Source of the DNA: Pseudo-nitzschia pungens
Taxonomy: Eukaryota > Bacillariophyta > Bacillariophyceae > Bacillariales > Bacillariaceae
NCBI GenBank assembly: GCA_037355855.1
Contig: CM074759.1
Span: forward strand, 5,518,001 to 5,582,000
Reading direction: 5' to 3'
Length of the DNA: 64,000 bases
Numbering within the stretch: the first letter of the stretch is position 1; the number at the start of each line of letters is the position of its first letter. Positions 1-10,942 of this stretch are shown one piece after another. The translations under genes and the position numbers were made by a program. A model generated the notes under the pieces. It was not told the origin of the DNA, made no database searches, and saw nothing but the letters and a program-made list of their open reading frames with translations.

Positions 1-1
1 G

Positions 2-756
2 TTGTCACAACCACCTTTTGGAGAGGAGTCTGCTGCAAGCTCACAACCATATTTTGCTTTGACTGCTGCAAGCTCATCACAACCATCACAGCCATCTTTT
101 CTCATTTGTGGAGGGGGAACTTTTGGTGGGCACGGTCAGCTTGCTAGAGTAAACTCTCCTGATGAGCAACACATTAGTAACAACCGTCCTGCAGCCAGTG
201 AGCAAGGAACTGATCGTCAGGAGTCCAACAACCGTCAGGAGTCCATAGATCTTCCACCAGCCCCATCTCCGCCAAACCCGCTCCATCTCCGCCAGCTCCA
301 TCACCGTCTCCATTTCAAGAACATAGTCAAAAAGAAATTGATGAGATGCTTGAGGACATTGAACTGCCAAATATTACTGTAGATTGGTTCTCACCGCCTG
401 GAAATCCTGACCAGCGCAAGCCCCCATCACCCAGTCCTCTTGACCAGCGCAAGCCCCCACCACCCGGTCCTCTTGACCAGCAGCGCAAGCCCCCATCACC
501 CGGACAGAAGCGCAACAAGGCACCACAGCCCACCAGTTCTGATGATGAGGATGAGTTTCCAAAACGTCCTCCTGGTCAATTTCGTAGAAATAGGCTTCGT
601 GAAAGACTCCATGGCAAGGTTGGTACTCCTGGTAATCCTGTGTTCATCAGTACAACAGTATGTGTAGGGGACAAGAAGCTGAAATCTAATCACAATCCGA
701 ACAGTGTTGTCATTGATGATATTCATACTAACATTTGGTCCAATAAATCGAAGTAA
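2..756 (+). pseudogene. Ser/Gln- and Pro-rich protein fragment, frame-broken
   Basis: Not recognised. The reading frame is already open at the left edge, so the N-terminus lies outside the window. The first half (frame of base 2) is rich in Ser and Gln with repeats of the type SSQP. It then becomes proline-rich (LPPAPSPP), and the same composition continues one frame over (PAPSPPAPSPSPF) into a C-terminal stretch with three to four tandem copies of a DQRKPPSP-like unit, an acidic DDEDEF patch and a basic FRRNRLRERLHG segment. The frame switch must lie between about 202 and 382. It could be a frameshift mutation, an assembly error or a small unseen intron. No catalytic motif is visible; composition suggests a disordered protein. 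Confidence 0.4.
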
Positions 757-811
757 ACTTTGTAAATTATATTTTATGCATATTTGTAAGTTGCCTGCTT
801 GCCCTTTGTTT

Positions 812-1311
812 TTAATGTGTAAAAGTATTTTGATGGACGAATCTCTTGTTTAAAACCTTGTCACAGAATACATGCAGGGGGAAAGCTAAATATTTGTCTC
901 TTGATTCCCATAGATCTTTCTTTTGACTTCCAAATTCCTCCACAATTCCATCTTCAATGTCTTTCAACAACAATTTCTGCTGTTCCGACCCCTGCCATTG
1001 AATATAGCCTTTGTAACTGTAATATGAAATGGGGTTGTTTGCAATAAATAATTCAAAAGCTTTTTGGTTGGCCTCTGCTCTTTGATTGCTGATTTGATTG
1101 TTTTGGGAAGGCTACTCAATCTACTTGAGAACCTACTGAAGTGATATTCCGCATATTCTGGATGCATCAAATATATTTCTTTTAGCGGTATTGTAATCCT
1201 CCAGTTATAGTCTTTGGGTTCAAGAGGAACTACTCCGTTCATTATATCTTTGTACAATAGTTTCTTTGCTTTTGAATTTGCCCATGGAATACTAGGTTCT
1301 TGGTAGACCAT
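812..1311 (-). pseudogene. Uncharacterised repeat-module protein, frameshifted
   Basis: The stretch from 1311 down to about 1080 reads with a PWANSKAKKLLYKDIMNGVV motif followed by an MHPEYAEYHFSRFSSRL segment. One frame over, from about 1085 to 812, a second copy of the same module follows (WQGSEQQKLLLKDIEDGIV), ending at TAA 812-814. The shared signature is W-x-x-S-(4-5 residues)-LL-x-K-D-I-x-x-G-(I/V)-V, so the protein is built of tandem modules. The break lies near 1075. A nine-base T run (sense strand) just upstream of 1311 may hide another frameshift and the true N-terminus. I have a recollection of similar modules in diatom proteins but cannot name a family or function. It converges with the gene ending at 756. 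Confidence 0.45.
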
Positions 1312-1621
1312 TACTAAAAAAAAAGCATCGGATCTCCTTCTTTGACAACCTTCAGAAAACTGGGCAGGGTCCAGTCATGGTGGAAACAAAATCTTCGTTT
1401 CCTGATTCATTGTCATGAAGATAACAAAACTCATACTCATTTCCTTTGCGGCCTAGAAGCACTATGTTGCTCCGATGCTGTGGATTCGGAAGTAATTGAA
1501 GAGGTTGATATATTTCTTAAGAGTTGTTGCTGCTTGAGCTAAAAAAACCGATCCTGCTCTTAATTTCTGTGTTGTCGGCATTTTCACGGTTCACCGGAAA
1601 GTTGATGTTGATACGTGAGTA
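1312..1621. other. Intergenic stretch, nothing recognised
   Basis: The region between the frameshifted minus-strand gene and the first Copia LTR. A 66-codon open frame is present but has no recognisable motif and is not called. Confidence 0.5.
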
Positions 1622-2542
1622 TGAAGATATCCAGGGTGCTATGATCTGTGCTAAGGCTCCTGTGTAGGAGAGTGTACTGGGGCTACAGGCAGCAGCCTCC
1701 AGTAACTGACTAACAGGTGCTGAGGCTGAGTGCTAATTGGTAGCATACAGGCTTAGCAACAGGCTTAGACAACAGGCTTAGCAGCAGGCTTAGCAGCAGG
1801 CTTAGCAGCAGGCTTAGCAGCATGACCTATCCTGTTTAGTATGGATGCTAGCAAAATTACTAGGGTCGCCGCGTACGATTTGTACCATTTTTTAATTAAA
1901 TCGTACGTACCCCGAGTAAAAGCACCTTTTTATGGTGTAGCTAAATGCTACAGGGTTAGGGTTGCTAAGCCACGAGATATTGGTGGTGCCCCTCTTAACC
2001 TACCATAATATCATGCTAAGATACTATGCTACCGCCGGGGTCGGGTCATTGGTGTATAATATGTATCATGACCGGATACCCGGCCCAAACAGTTACCCAA
2101 CGCGCTAGCATAAGTGAGCTAGCATACGATTGGATCGCTAATAATTAATCGGAGATACGATACTCCGTACGCTACCCGTAGAATACAGTACTGGAGCTAC
2201 AGAGCTCCGTTATTCTACGAGTTATCGGAACGCTGATACGATACGATACAGAGCTGAGCTGCGCTCAGCTCCTGTCACGATATATTCACTCTTTCTTTTA
2301 TACTCTAAAAATAAACACGCCTATCATGCCCTCCTATCGATCGATTCCGATGTACCTCTAGGGAAGTGCTTTGTATTGCTATAATGTATGCAATAGGACC
2401 TTGAATGGTCCACTGTAGACTCACGATTTGCCAGGACTTTATGTATTATTATTGTTTAAGGCTTTTCCTTATTTACAGACCAGTACGAGATACATATCTA
2501 CGATTAAGTTCCCCGAAGACCGCTGACGAGCGTATATCAACA
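1622..2542 (+). repeat. 5' LTR of decayed Copia A
   Basis: Begins TGAAGATATCC and ends GTATATCAACA, giving imperfect terminal inverted repeats and TG...CA ends. It matches the reverse complement of the LTRs at 50436-51334 and 59407-60305, including the variable 12-bp tandem repeat (AGGCTTAGCAGC-type, about 1750-1825), the segment around the GGCCC-flanked ACCAATGACC motif and the CATGCCCTCCTATCGATCG block. The sequence just after it (CAGTTTATCATGACCC) equals the intact element's leader, which identifies this as the 5' LTR rather than a solo LTR. Confidence 0.85.
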
Positions 2543-3448
2543 CAGTTTATCATGACCCACCGCTCGACCCACTACGAACCGGGACGCCGGCTAGAGCGTG
2601 GTGAAGAAACCCAGCTGGCTGATCACCACTGGCATCCATGCCTACACTTGGATGTAAAACCTCAGCTGAAACTGGACTCAGCAGCTGACATCGTGAGATC
2701 CCTGATGTTAATGGGGAGCCCTTTCCCCAGCAAACGCGCAATACGACTGGAGTCCGGCACATCCACCTCTGCGGACCTATTGGTATTCAAATCCAGTAGC
2801 TGAGCGTCATGGTGGCTCCATGGAGGCTCAGTCCGGTGGGGAAGGAGCATGATGGAAATGGACGTGGAGAAAGCAGCGTCCATGATTCCCTGTTATTGTT
2901 TCTTTACAGGATTCAAGGGGACGTTTGCCGGGGATGGACAACGCTGGAAAAGAGAATTTTCGTGGAGGACAGACCACCACGAAAAAAAACACAAAAACAA
3001 ACTTTCCAGTGAAAGGCAGTGTCCAGCAGACCAAGGACATGACTTCAGTCCCATCCGAAACAACGAGGCGCAGACAACCTCAAACCTGCCATACCATCGA
3101 TTTTGATTTTAGCCAAGGGGAATTTGGAATCAGACAAGCCAAGAACCCTGAGGATCTGTCATATCTCAAATCAAATCGATTGGTCCAGAGCAGAAAGACC
3201 GAATAGACTTCTTCTTTTTGGTCGTAACCAACCATCCAACCATCGAATCCGGAACCATCGATGTGGATACCTTTTTTAGACGTTCGGCACGAAACTGTTG
3301 ACACGGAAACGCTGACGTGATACCTTTTCTTTTGGTCTTCATCGGGGGATACAGACCTTCGATCGACAACTTGGATGGAAACAGTCCCCACCACAAAAGG
3401 AATTTGGTTTAGAAACTGAAGCAAGTTAGTTAATCGAGAGCAAGACAA

Positions 3449-4529
3449 CCATGGCCAAGCAAAACCAGAATCATCGCTGAAGCGATTCTGAGTATGAAGA
3501 GGAGCAAGCGGCCCCTGCGGTACAGGGACAGAAGCGGAAGCTTAGACCATGGGGGCTTACCAAGCAAACGCCAAAGTCAACGCATTAGATGGCAGGACCT
3601 AGGATGCATGCGGAGGATGATTTTTTACTATCCAACCACGCAACTCAGACCGACACTGCCATGACTATGGTTGTCAGGCAACTCCAAGTTCTACAGGAAC
3701 GAATGGGCAAGAACTTTGGTTCTTTGAAGAACAAGGAGGCTCTTATTGCTACCATTAGATATGGTATCCAGTAACACCGAAGGAATTGAAGATTGCGACG
3801 TTCGCAATTAGATGGATCCGGAAGGATTGAAGGCTGAAAAGGCCTGTATGTTTTGCAAGTATTGTATTTTGCAAAAAGTATCCCTGAAACCACCAGTAAT
3901 CCTCAACAAGAAGCCCATCTTTGCTCGTGACAGAAGACAATGTGTCATCGGTAGTGCCCCGAAACGACTGATCTACGAGAAAGACTGCCTTACGAGCGAA
4001 CGCCCAGCCCAGAAACCCTAGGAAATTCCCTGAAGGAATTGCTCAGCGAAGAATTGCTCAGCACCAAATCCTTTATTCACACCGGGGACAATATGTTATA
4101 TATCTTGTCCCTGCACTGAAAGAGTTCGATCAATTGCTGTATTCCGGAACGAGGAATCGATAGCCAAATCCATAGCAACCGGATCGATAGCAACGGATCG
4201 ATAGCAACGCATCGATAGCAGCAGACGCTAGACGCGAAGATTCGCAGCAGACGCTAGACGCAGCGTTGACCGATTGATGTTTGTGCCTGTCCTTGCGGCG
4301 AAAGAGCAGTAGCAGCAACAAAAGGACAACATCGATGCCCTGACAGGAGAGAAGCCTACAGCAGCTAAAAAAGGATTGGCGGGAGCAAGGGAACAAGCGC
4401 CAGCACGGGTCCGCAGCGCATTGTTAGTAGACAGGGCGCATTGAACTGAAGACGATCCAACGTAAGGAGCGATGTGACGTCACAGCGCTCATGACTTACT
4501 TAAAAAAGGATAGAGGATACATAATGGTA
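3449..4529 (+). pseudogene. Copia A gag-region remnant
   Basis: Starts with the same ATGGCCAAGCAAA as the intact gag (58451 on the minus strand), but the following sequence shows stops within ten codons and little resemblance to the intact 662-aa gag. Short frames such as 3589-3774 (with KNFGSLKNKEALIATIR) may be gag relics or foreign sequence. From about 4140 to 4270 there are short tandem repeats: four GGATCGATAGCAAC-like units and two GCAGCAGACGCTAGACGC units. The segment ends where the 2.1-kb retroposon is inserted. Confidence 0.4.
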
Positions 4530-5073
4530 CAATTTGCGCGAAGCGCATTTTGTCCGACGTTTCCGATGTTTCCAGTACTAAAAATACGTAGATTTCTACA
4601 CAACTTTACCATGCGATATCTCGCTCCCTTATACACCCCCAATCACAACCCCAGGACCTACATGTATTAACCAAGACCTGCGCTCTTCGTTTCTGCTTAT
4701 CGGTTCAGTTGCTGGATGCTTCGTTTGGTTGGCTTTGGTTGCCAATTCACACTCGGCGGCCGATCGAGCAGCAGCAGCAGCAGCAAACCGACACATAATT
4801 TTCTACAGCACTTCCAGTACAGATTCTACCGTACAGCAAAACCGACAACAAACGTTGTATTTCTGCTTCGATCTGTTTCCCAGCTCCATTCCAAGGCCCT
4901 TAAGTATATCTTATACTTAATGTTCTACACTGTTTCCAAGCTGCTTAAGTGATTCTCACTTAATGTTTCTACATTCTTCGAAGTTCCTTGCTGAGTCCTC
5001 TTAAGTCTTTTCAAGTCGAAGTTCACGAACAGCCCCTTCCACTGTAGGAATCTTTTTTTCTAAAAGAAATTCT

Positions 5074-5920
5074 GTCATCTGTTTTCAAGTCCATTGCCCT
5101 GCTGGAACCCTAAGTGTTTTCACTTATGGTCCTACTGTTTCTTGACCCAAGCCCCAAAGCCGCTAAGTACAGTTTGCTTAAGGCTCCACCACCTACATAA
5201 CCCTCTCAGGCGTACTGTATTATATTAAATGTCATCTGTTTCCAAGTCTACTGCCCTGATGGACCCTAAGTGTTTTCGCTTATGGTCCTACTGTTTCCTG
5301 ACCCAAGCCCTAAAGCCACTAAGTACAGCTTGCTTAAGGCTCCCTACCTACATATACCTCTCAGATGCACACTTCAACTGTCATCTGTTTTCAAGTCTAC
5401 TGCCCTGCTGGATCCATAAGTGTTTTCGCACTTAAGGTCCTACTATTTCCTGACCCAAGCCCCAAAGCCGCTAAGTACAGCTTGCTTAAGGCTCTCCTAC
5501 CTACATATACCCTCTCAGATGCACACTTCAACTGTCATCTGTTTTCAAGTCTACTGCCCTGATAGTCCATAATAAGTGTTTTTATGGGGGTATGGACTAC
5601 TTTTTTTATACTGCCAAGCCCCAAAGCTGCTAAGTACATGTTACTTAACGCACCACCACCTACATATACCCTCTCAGATCACACTTCACACTGTCAGAGA
5701 CCTGTTTTCAAGCCTACTGCCCTGATAGTCCATAATTGTTTTTGATTATGGACCTACTGTTTTATGACCCCAAGCCCCAAAGCTGCTAAGTACATGTTAC
5801 TTAACGCACCACCACTACATATACCCCTCCAGTTCACAGTACAGCAGAGACCTGTTTTCAAGCCTACAGCCCTGATGGTCCATAAGTGTTTTCACTTAGA
5901 GCCCTGTCCAAGCTACTACA
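5074..5920 (+). repeat. Tandem ~150-bp hairpin repeats, copy 1
   Basis: Six head-to-tail units, each starting near GTCATCTGTTTTCAAG at about 5074, 5231, 5380, 5534, 5693 and 5838 (spacing 145-159 bp). Each unit contains a short inverted repeat. Examples are CCATAAGTG...CACTTATGG-type arms around a TTTT loop and CCATAAT...ATTATGG. Both arms change together in some units. Each also has the CTAAGTACAGCTTGCTTAAG-like block. Seven comparable units are present in copy 2. Confidence 0.8.
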
Positions 5921-6478
5921 GGAGAGCCAAGTTCAAGTTCGAACAGAAGGCCAGCTGTTACGAATTTGAATTTGGTAGTAGGCTCCACCGCCTCTACGTG
6001 TTTCCGGCTATACTAAGTTCGAACAGGAGGACAGCTGTTTCTGAATTTGGTAGTAGGCTCTGTACTTTATGTACCATACAGTGGTAAGGAATGTGGTTCG
6101 GGATGTGTTTGGGGATGACTACTCGCATTACTGGTGATGCTGCAATCCAGCATTCAGAGAGGAGTTTTGCTTTTGTACGCTGACCACTAGCATTACAGAT
6201 ACCATGTATCTAGTCAGGGTTTTGCTTGTGTCAGCTGACCACTAGCATTACGGATGCTGCACACCAGCATTGGAGGGACAGTTTTGCTTGTGTCTTTCCC
6301 TTTCACGTTCTTGTTACCCCGTTTCCTGTACGCTTTGCAACAGCAGTGTCTGTTGTGCTCTGGACTGGTTCGTTTTTTTTTTTCCTGTTTCTTACCAAGG
6401 TTCGTTTTTTTTTTTTTTTTTTTTTTGCAAAATAGCCGTCCTTACAACCTGGGCCTATTCCCCATGGTTGAGGCGGCG

Positions 6479-6611
6479 CGTCGTTCTACAACTTGGGGCC
6501 TAACCTCTCTTCGATTGAGGCGACGATAAAGTCTGGTTACAGACTGAGTAGCTTTTAACCACCTTCGGTGGATTTTCCTACTTAAATAAGTATATTATTA
6601 TTATTATTATT
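6479..6611 (+). other. Structured 3' tail shared with LINE
   Basis: Contains three short self-complementary stretches. They are AGTCTggttacAGACT at 6530-6545, CCACCttcGGTGG at 6559-6571 and TACTTAAATAAGTA at 6579-6592, followed by the TTA repeat. The corresponding positions of the LINE at 62807-62848 carry an identical first hairpin and TCACCtttGGTGA for the second, where the outer C:G pair is replaced by T:A. This is the likely recognition site for the mobilising reverse transcriptase (inference from how LINE/SINE pairs share tails). Confidence 0.7.
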
Positions 6612-7615
6612 ATAGAGGATACATAATGGTAGACATGAAAATGACTGATACGGAGATATGACCAAAGGCATGTGTGCCTAGTACACAGCGGACATGTGTA
6701 AAGCACGGTCAGAATGCTATGAGCGAGAGCAACGACGCTCGTTGATAGACCTGCTACGATGTACTCTGTTAGGCGTGTATCGCGGTCGATCCGTCTCAGC
6801 ATTGGTGTATCGAAATGGATGTACCAGCAGCAAGATCAGCAAGGCTGAAAGAGAGCAACTGCGATCAGCAAGGCCGAAAGAGAGCAACTGCGAGTTGGAT
6901 AGCCATGCAGACACGACAGCTGCTGGTTGCAACATGATTTTCTTATTGGAAGACCAAGTTACCTCCCATGCGGATGTTCATTAAACCAGTGAAGAATATT
7001 CCTATCCGAACGTGTATTACTGTTTATACGGATCCATTGGGAAAAGTTGGTTGATTGATTTCCATGAGGCTTTATATTTCGGGGACAGGCTACAGCACAG
7101 CCTGATATGTCCCAACCACATTAGGGATTGTGGCCACAACCGTGTGGATGAGACGTCGAGACAGTTTGATTCCAAGTCATCTAGCATACTGCTGAAGATG
7201 GAGATGAAGAGGTCCCGACACTAGATATTAAGCTCCTGCTTAATGGTGTTGTTTCCTTACTTCTTCCCTCCAGGCGCACCACGAAAGAAGAAATGCGGAC
7301 GTGTGATCATGTAATTGCTACAAGGGATGCCCCCTGGAATCCAGCAAGCACAAAATTGAGCAAGCTGAATTAGCAATTGTGGACGTGTGACCATGCGGTT
7401 GCTACAAGGGGACGCATCCTGGAACCCATCACACCCCAATTCACCTGACCCAACACCGTTTTGTTTCTGCCCTACACCAGCAATAGCAGCAACAACAGGA
7501 CCAAGGGTAATACCCCGACAGGCAATGTGCCTACAGCAGGAATCGGACAGTCACGCTGACATGATCCTGATTGAAGACCAAGACTATTCCTATTGGAACC
7601 TGTGTTACAGCCTAC

Positions 7616-7668
7616 CCCCCCCCCCCCCCCCCACAGCGCGGGGGGGGGGGGGGGGGGGGGGGGGGGCC
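7616..7668. repeat. C-run and G-run pair
   Basis: A run of about 17 C, a short spacer (acagcgc), then a run of about 28 G, replacing roughly 15 codons of the Copia polyprotein between GTCVTAY and KVWL. It may be a replication or assembly artefact. Confidence 0.7.
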
Positions 7669-8819
7669 CGACGGGAAAGTTTGGTTGGTTTATTTCCACG
7701 AGGCTCTGTATTTTGGTGACAAGTTGTCCCACAGCTTGATTTGTCCGAATCAGATATAGGACTGCCATCACAATCGTGTTGATGAGACGCCACGGACAGT
7801 ACGACCACAAGTCCAGTCACTCCATCCATATTGACAATACCGATCCTGACGATCCCCGTGCGGGACACCCCCTTGACATCAAGCCTATACTTGATGAGGT
7901 CGTGTCCTACTTCCCTCCCCCATGAGATGGCTACATGCGATCATGCCGTTGCAACCCGAGACTTCCCTTGGGACCCGAAGAGCAAGAAGTTTTCGAGCAA
8001 GCCGAAGAAGCTTTCGACGGCTCTCATCCGTTGAATCCTACATTGCCTGTCCTTCGCGCGGAGACGTCCATCGCTTCCGCGCTGACCACGAAGCAGTCCA
8101 AGAAGTTCAACAAGCGTAAGATGGAGCCCGTCGAAACACGGTCCAACTTCAGTCCCCATATGTACGACAAGCTTCTTCAGAGCGACGATCTGATCCTTCC
8201 CCAGCATGATGTGTTATGAGAAGTACAAGCTGCGGAGTCTCCAGCAACTCTGTATCCGCCGTGATCTGACCCCATGTGCGATTGCATCCGACTCTCGTCT
8301 GGATGCACGACTATCTTCTCTTTTTTCAGGGCGATTCCTTGAAGACTTGCGTGGGGTGGGGGGGGACGATGTAGACGTGGATTCAGTACCAAGTCTTTAC
8401 AATCAACGCCCTGCATACCCCTTTGTACGAGCGCGCCTATACCGATAGAGAAGCGCGCCTATACTGATAGACGCGAGCGCCTTTCGAATTGGATCAACGA
8501 GCGCTTCGAATACGACGATGCAGTCGAACCAGTCGATCCGGAGCTCGACACCATCTTCAGACGAAGCCAAGTGGGACCCGACGATTGACACCGAACGATA
8601 CTGCAAGATTGACTCCGACCGTCTGTCCAAGATTTGGGATGTATCCCCGAGAAAGGCTGCAGACACCCTTCGAGTCACGACCCAGAAAGGATTCCGCAAC
8701 CCAATGCATCCCCTTGTCCGCCGATTGCCAACGCAGAGCTTCAGAAACAAGCGCGTTGCGGCTGGCAAATGGTATACCGACACCTGGATGGCAAAGGTCC
8801 CGAGCATCATGTGACAACA

Positions 8820-8879
8820 ACCCCCAAAAAAAAAAAAATAAAAACAAAAAAAAAAATAAAAAAAAAAAAAAAAAAAAAA
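8820..8879 (+). repeat. A-rich tract inside Copia remnant
   Basis: About 60 bases almost purely A with scattered T and C, splitting the conserved KVPSIM / DSAAQVFSNG junction of the Copia polyprotein. No target duplication is visible. Confidence 0.7.
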
Positions 8880-10442
8880 GATTCAGCCGCCCAAGTTTTC
8901 AGTAATGGTAAGGGCTACGATGAGTTCATACCTATACAGGGCAAGAAGCAAGCGTATGACCGGGGACTGAAGATTTTCATCCACGATGTTGGGATCCCCG
9001 AGCATTTGATATCCGATGGAGCTCGAGAGCAAGGCGCTCCTGGGACATACAAGACTCCATGGGAATAAGGTTGTCAGCAAGAAACCATATCATACAAGAC
9101 CTCCATGGAATAAGGTTGTCAGCAAGAACCATATCCACCAGACCTTTATCCAGCCACGATGTCCCTTTCAGAATCGCGCGGAGCTCAGCATCGGCCATAT
9201 CAGCAGAAGCATCCGCAAGAAAGACGGCCCGCAAGCGATCCACCAAGCGCCTGTGGGCTTTCTGCGGGGAAACTTGTTGCTGCAATCCGACAACGCACAG
9301 CTAATTCTACGACGATGGGTCAAACGCCGTTCGAGATGGTACACGGGTACATGCCAGACATATCTCTGTACCAAGCCCATGAATGGTATGATTTCGTCTA
9401 TTGGGTAGATCTCGTCTGATGGGACGAGAAGCTGGGACGGTGGCTTGGTCCGTGCGGTGATAGATTCGGAGGCGGAGATTGCCACTGGATTTTGAACGAG
9501 ACGGCCATGCCAGTAAGCACTAACACAGTCCGTGCTGTTACTGAAGAAGAATGGCGTTCACATGACGTCAAGCGGTATATGGACTCATTGGACCAAGCAG
9601 TGGGATCCAAGACCGGGGACAAGGTTGAGGATACTGACGTGACGCGAAGTTCCAAGCTACCTATCCTGATCCCCCTGCGGAGTTATAACAACAACCCTAT
9701 CCTTGATACCCGAATGGTATGACTTGCAGCTCCCTGATGGTACGGTGGAGCAGTACACTGCAATATATCATTGCTGAGAGCATGTTCACTTCTACCAAGG
9801 AGCCCTCAGTTAAGGACGTTCAAGGAATGCACAGCAGCGGACGTGTGGTCTCTGTTAGAGTGGAGCGGCCGACGTAAAAGCAAAGCATGCGTACGCTCAT
9901 ATGGTTGGGGCCACGCAAAGAACTAAACAGTGATTTGTCCGAGTATGAGCCTTGCAAGGATCAAGCCTGTATATGTATTTGGAACGATAATGATACGGGG
10001 ACATGCTGTCCCTGTTACAGGTTGAACGCCAGCAGGCTGGAGCGATCGCAGAAGAGCAGCAGATGTTGAAAAGCAAGAACGATCATGCGGAGGCTGAAGT
10101 CGTTACGGACACGACGACAACGCCCTGTTAAAAGCGCAACGGATTTGCGTGCAACATGAAAGGTAGCATCGTTGCGCACAGAACAGATAATTACAAACAG
10201 CATATCGAAGTTGACACGAGACAGGCAGCTAGGCGAGCAGGGCATAAGTATGACCTAACAGTGCCTCAGGTACTTCGGATGATGCTGATTGCCGTGACTA
10301 ATTTGGATGTATTTCAGTTACTCCACTACGGATGATGCTGATTGCCACGACCGATTGAATACGCCCGTGCCTGAGTATTTCGAACGGCGCTATCTCAGCA
10401 GTGTACGACGTACTTTAAACGACGCTAACTGCTACTGTCGAT

Positions 10443-10942
10443 NNNNNNNNNNNNNNNNNNNNNNNNNNNNNNNNNNNNNNNNNNNNNNNNNNNNNNNNNN
10501 NNNNNNNNNNNNNNNNNNNNNNNNNNNNNNNNNNNNNNNNNNNNNNNNNNNNNNNNNNNNNNNNNNNNNNNNNNNNNNNNNNNNNNNNNNNNNNNNNNNN
10601 NNNNNNNNNNNNNNNNNNNNNNNNNNNNNNNNNNNNNNNNNNNNNNNNNNNNNNNNNNNNNNNNNNNNNNNNNNNNNNNNNNNNNNNNNNNNNNNNNNNN
10701 NNNNNNNNNNNNNNNNNNNNNNNNNNNNNNNNNNNNNNNNNNNNNNNNNNNNNNNNNNNNNNNNNNNNNNNNNNNNNNNNNNNNNNNNNNNNNNNNNNNN
10801 NNNNNNNNNNNNNNNNNNNNNNNNNNNNNNNNNNNNNNNNNNNNNNNNNNNNNNNNNNNNNNNNNNNNNNNNNNNNNNNNNNNNNNNNNNNNNNNNNNNN
10901 NNNNNNNNNNNNNNNNNNNNNNNNNNNNNNNNNNNNNNNNNN
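10443..10942. other. Assembly gap (500 N)
   Basis: Exactly 500 unknown bases, probably a scaffold gap of nominal length. It hides the 5' part of the gene ending at 12001 and any 3' end of the decayed Copia A. Any reading frame drawn across it is meaningless. Confidence 0.99.

Larger units (their letters stand above)
4530..6611 (+). mobile_element. 2.1-kb non-coding retroposon, copy 1
   Basis: Flanked by a perfect 20-bp direct repeat, atagaggatacataatggta, at 4510-4529 and 6612-6631. It begins CAATTTGCGCG and ends with a (TTA)n tract, as expected for insertion by target-primed reverse transcription. The copy at 40319-42433 begins at the same base, so both look full length. No ORF is longer than about 107 codons and none is convincing. 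The body holds six tandem ~150-bp units with hairpins (5074-5920). The last ~133 bp (from about 6479) match the 3' end of the LINE at 61672-62880. I infer a non-autonomous, SINE-like but unusually long element using a LINE reverse transcriptase. I see no tRNA-like A/B boxes at the 5' end. It carries T12 and T22 runs that are much shorter in copy 2. Confidence 0.85.
6889..9860 (+). pseudogene. Copia A pol remnant (protease, integrase region)
   Basis: Collinear with residues of about 18 to 800 of the intact polyprotein (51903-56420). CELDSHADTTAAG is at 6889, FHEALYFGD at about 7060, and then a second partial copy (DSHADMILIEDQ at about 7550, FHEALYFGDK at about 7700), so the protease-proximal region is partly duplicated. 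SRLDARLSSL is at 8296 and KVPSIM at 8800. SNGKGYDEF at 8900 and HLISDGAREQ at 9005 follow, then the WILNE(T/A)AMPVSTNTVRAV stretch at 9490. Many stops and frameshifts leave no usable frame. The SNGKG part is cut from KVPSIM by an A-rich tract. RT and RNase H are missing. Confidence 0.8.
1622..10442 (+). mobile_element. Decayed Copia retrotransposon (family A), 5' LTR to pol remnant
   Basis: The same family as the intact minus-strand Copia at 50435-60307. The order is 5' LTR 1622-2542, a leader 2543-3448 that follows the intact element's 58452-59405 closely in reverse complement, a gag start at 3449 (ATGGCCAAGCAAA, as in the intact gag), then pol remnants from about 6889. The body is heavily broken by stops, frameshifts, homopolymer expansions and a partial internal duplication, and carries the 2.1-kb retroposon insertion at 4530-6611. 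No RT or RNase H domain is found; sequence stops resembling pol around 9860 and the N gap follows, so the 3' end and its LTR are not seen. By its decay it is far older than the intact copy. Confidence 0.85.

Noticed and set aside
4141..6631. Possible bacterial or phage insertion
   Set aside because: Target duplications, (TTA)n tail and the sister copy identify a retroposon; no bacterial gene features.
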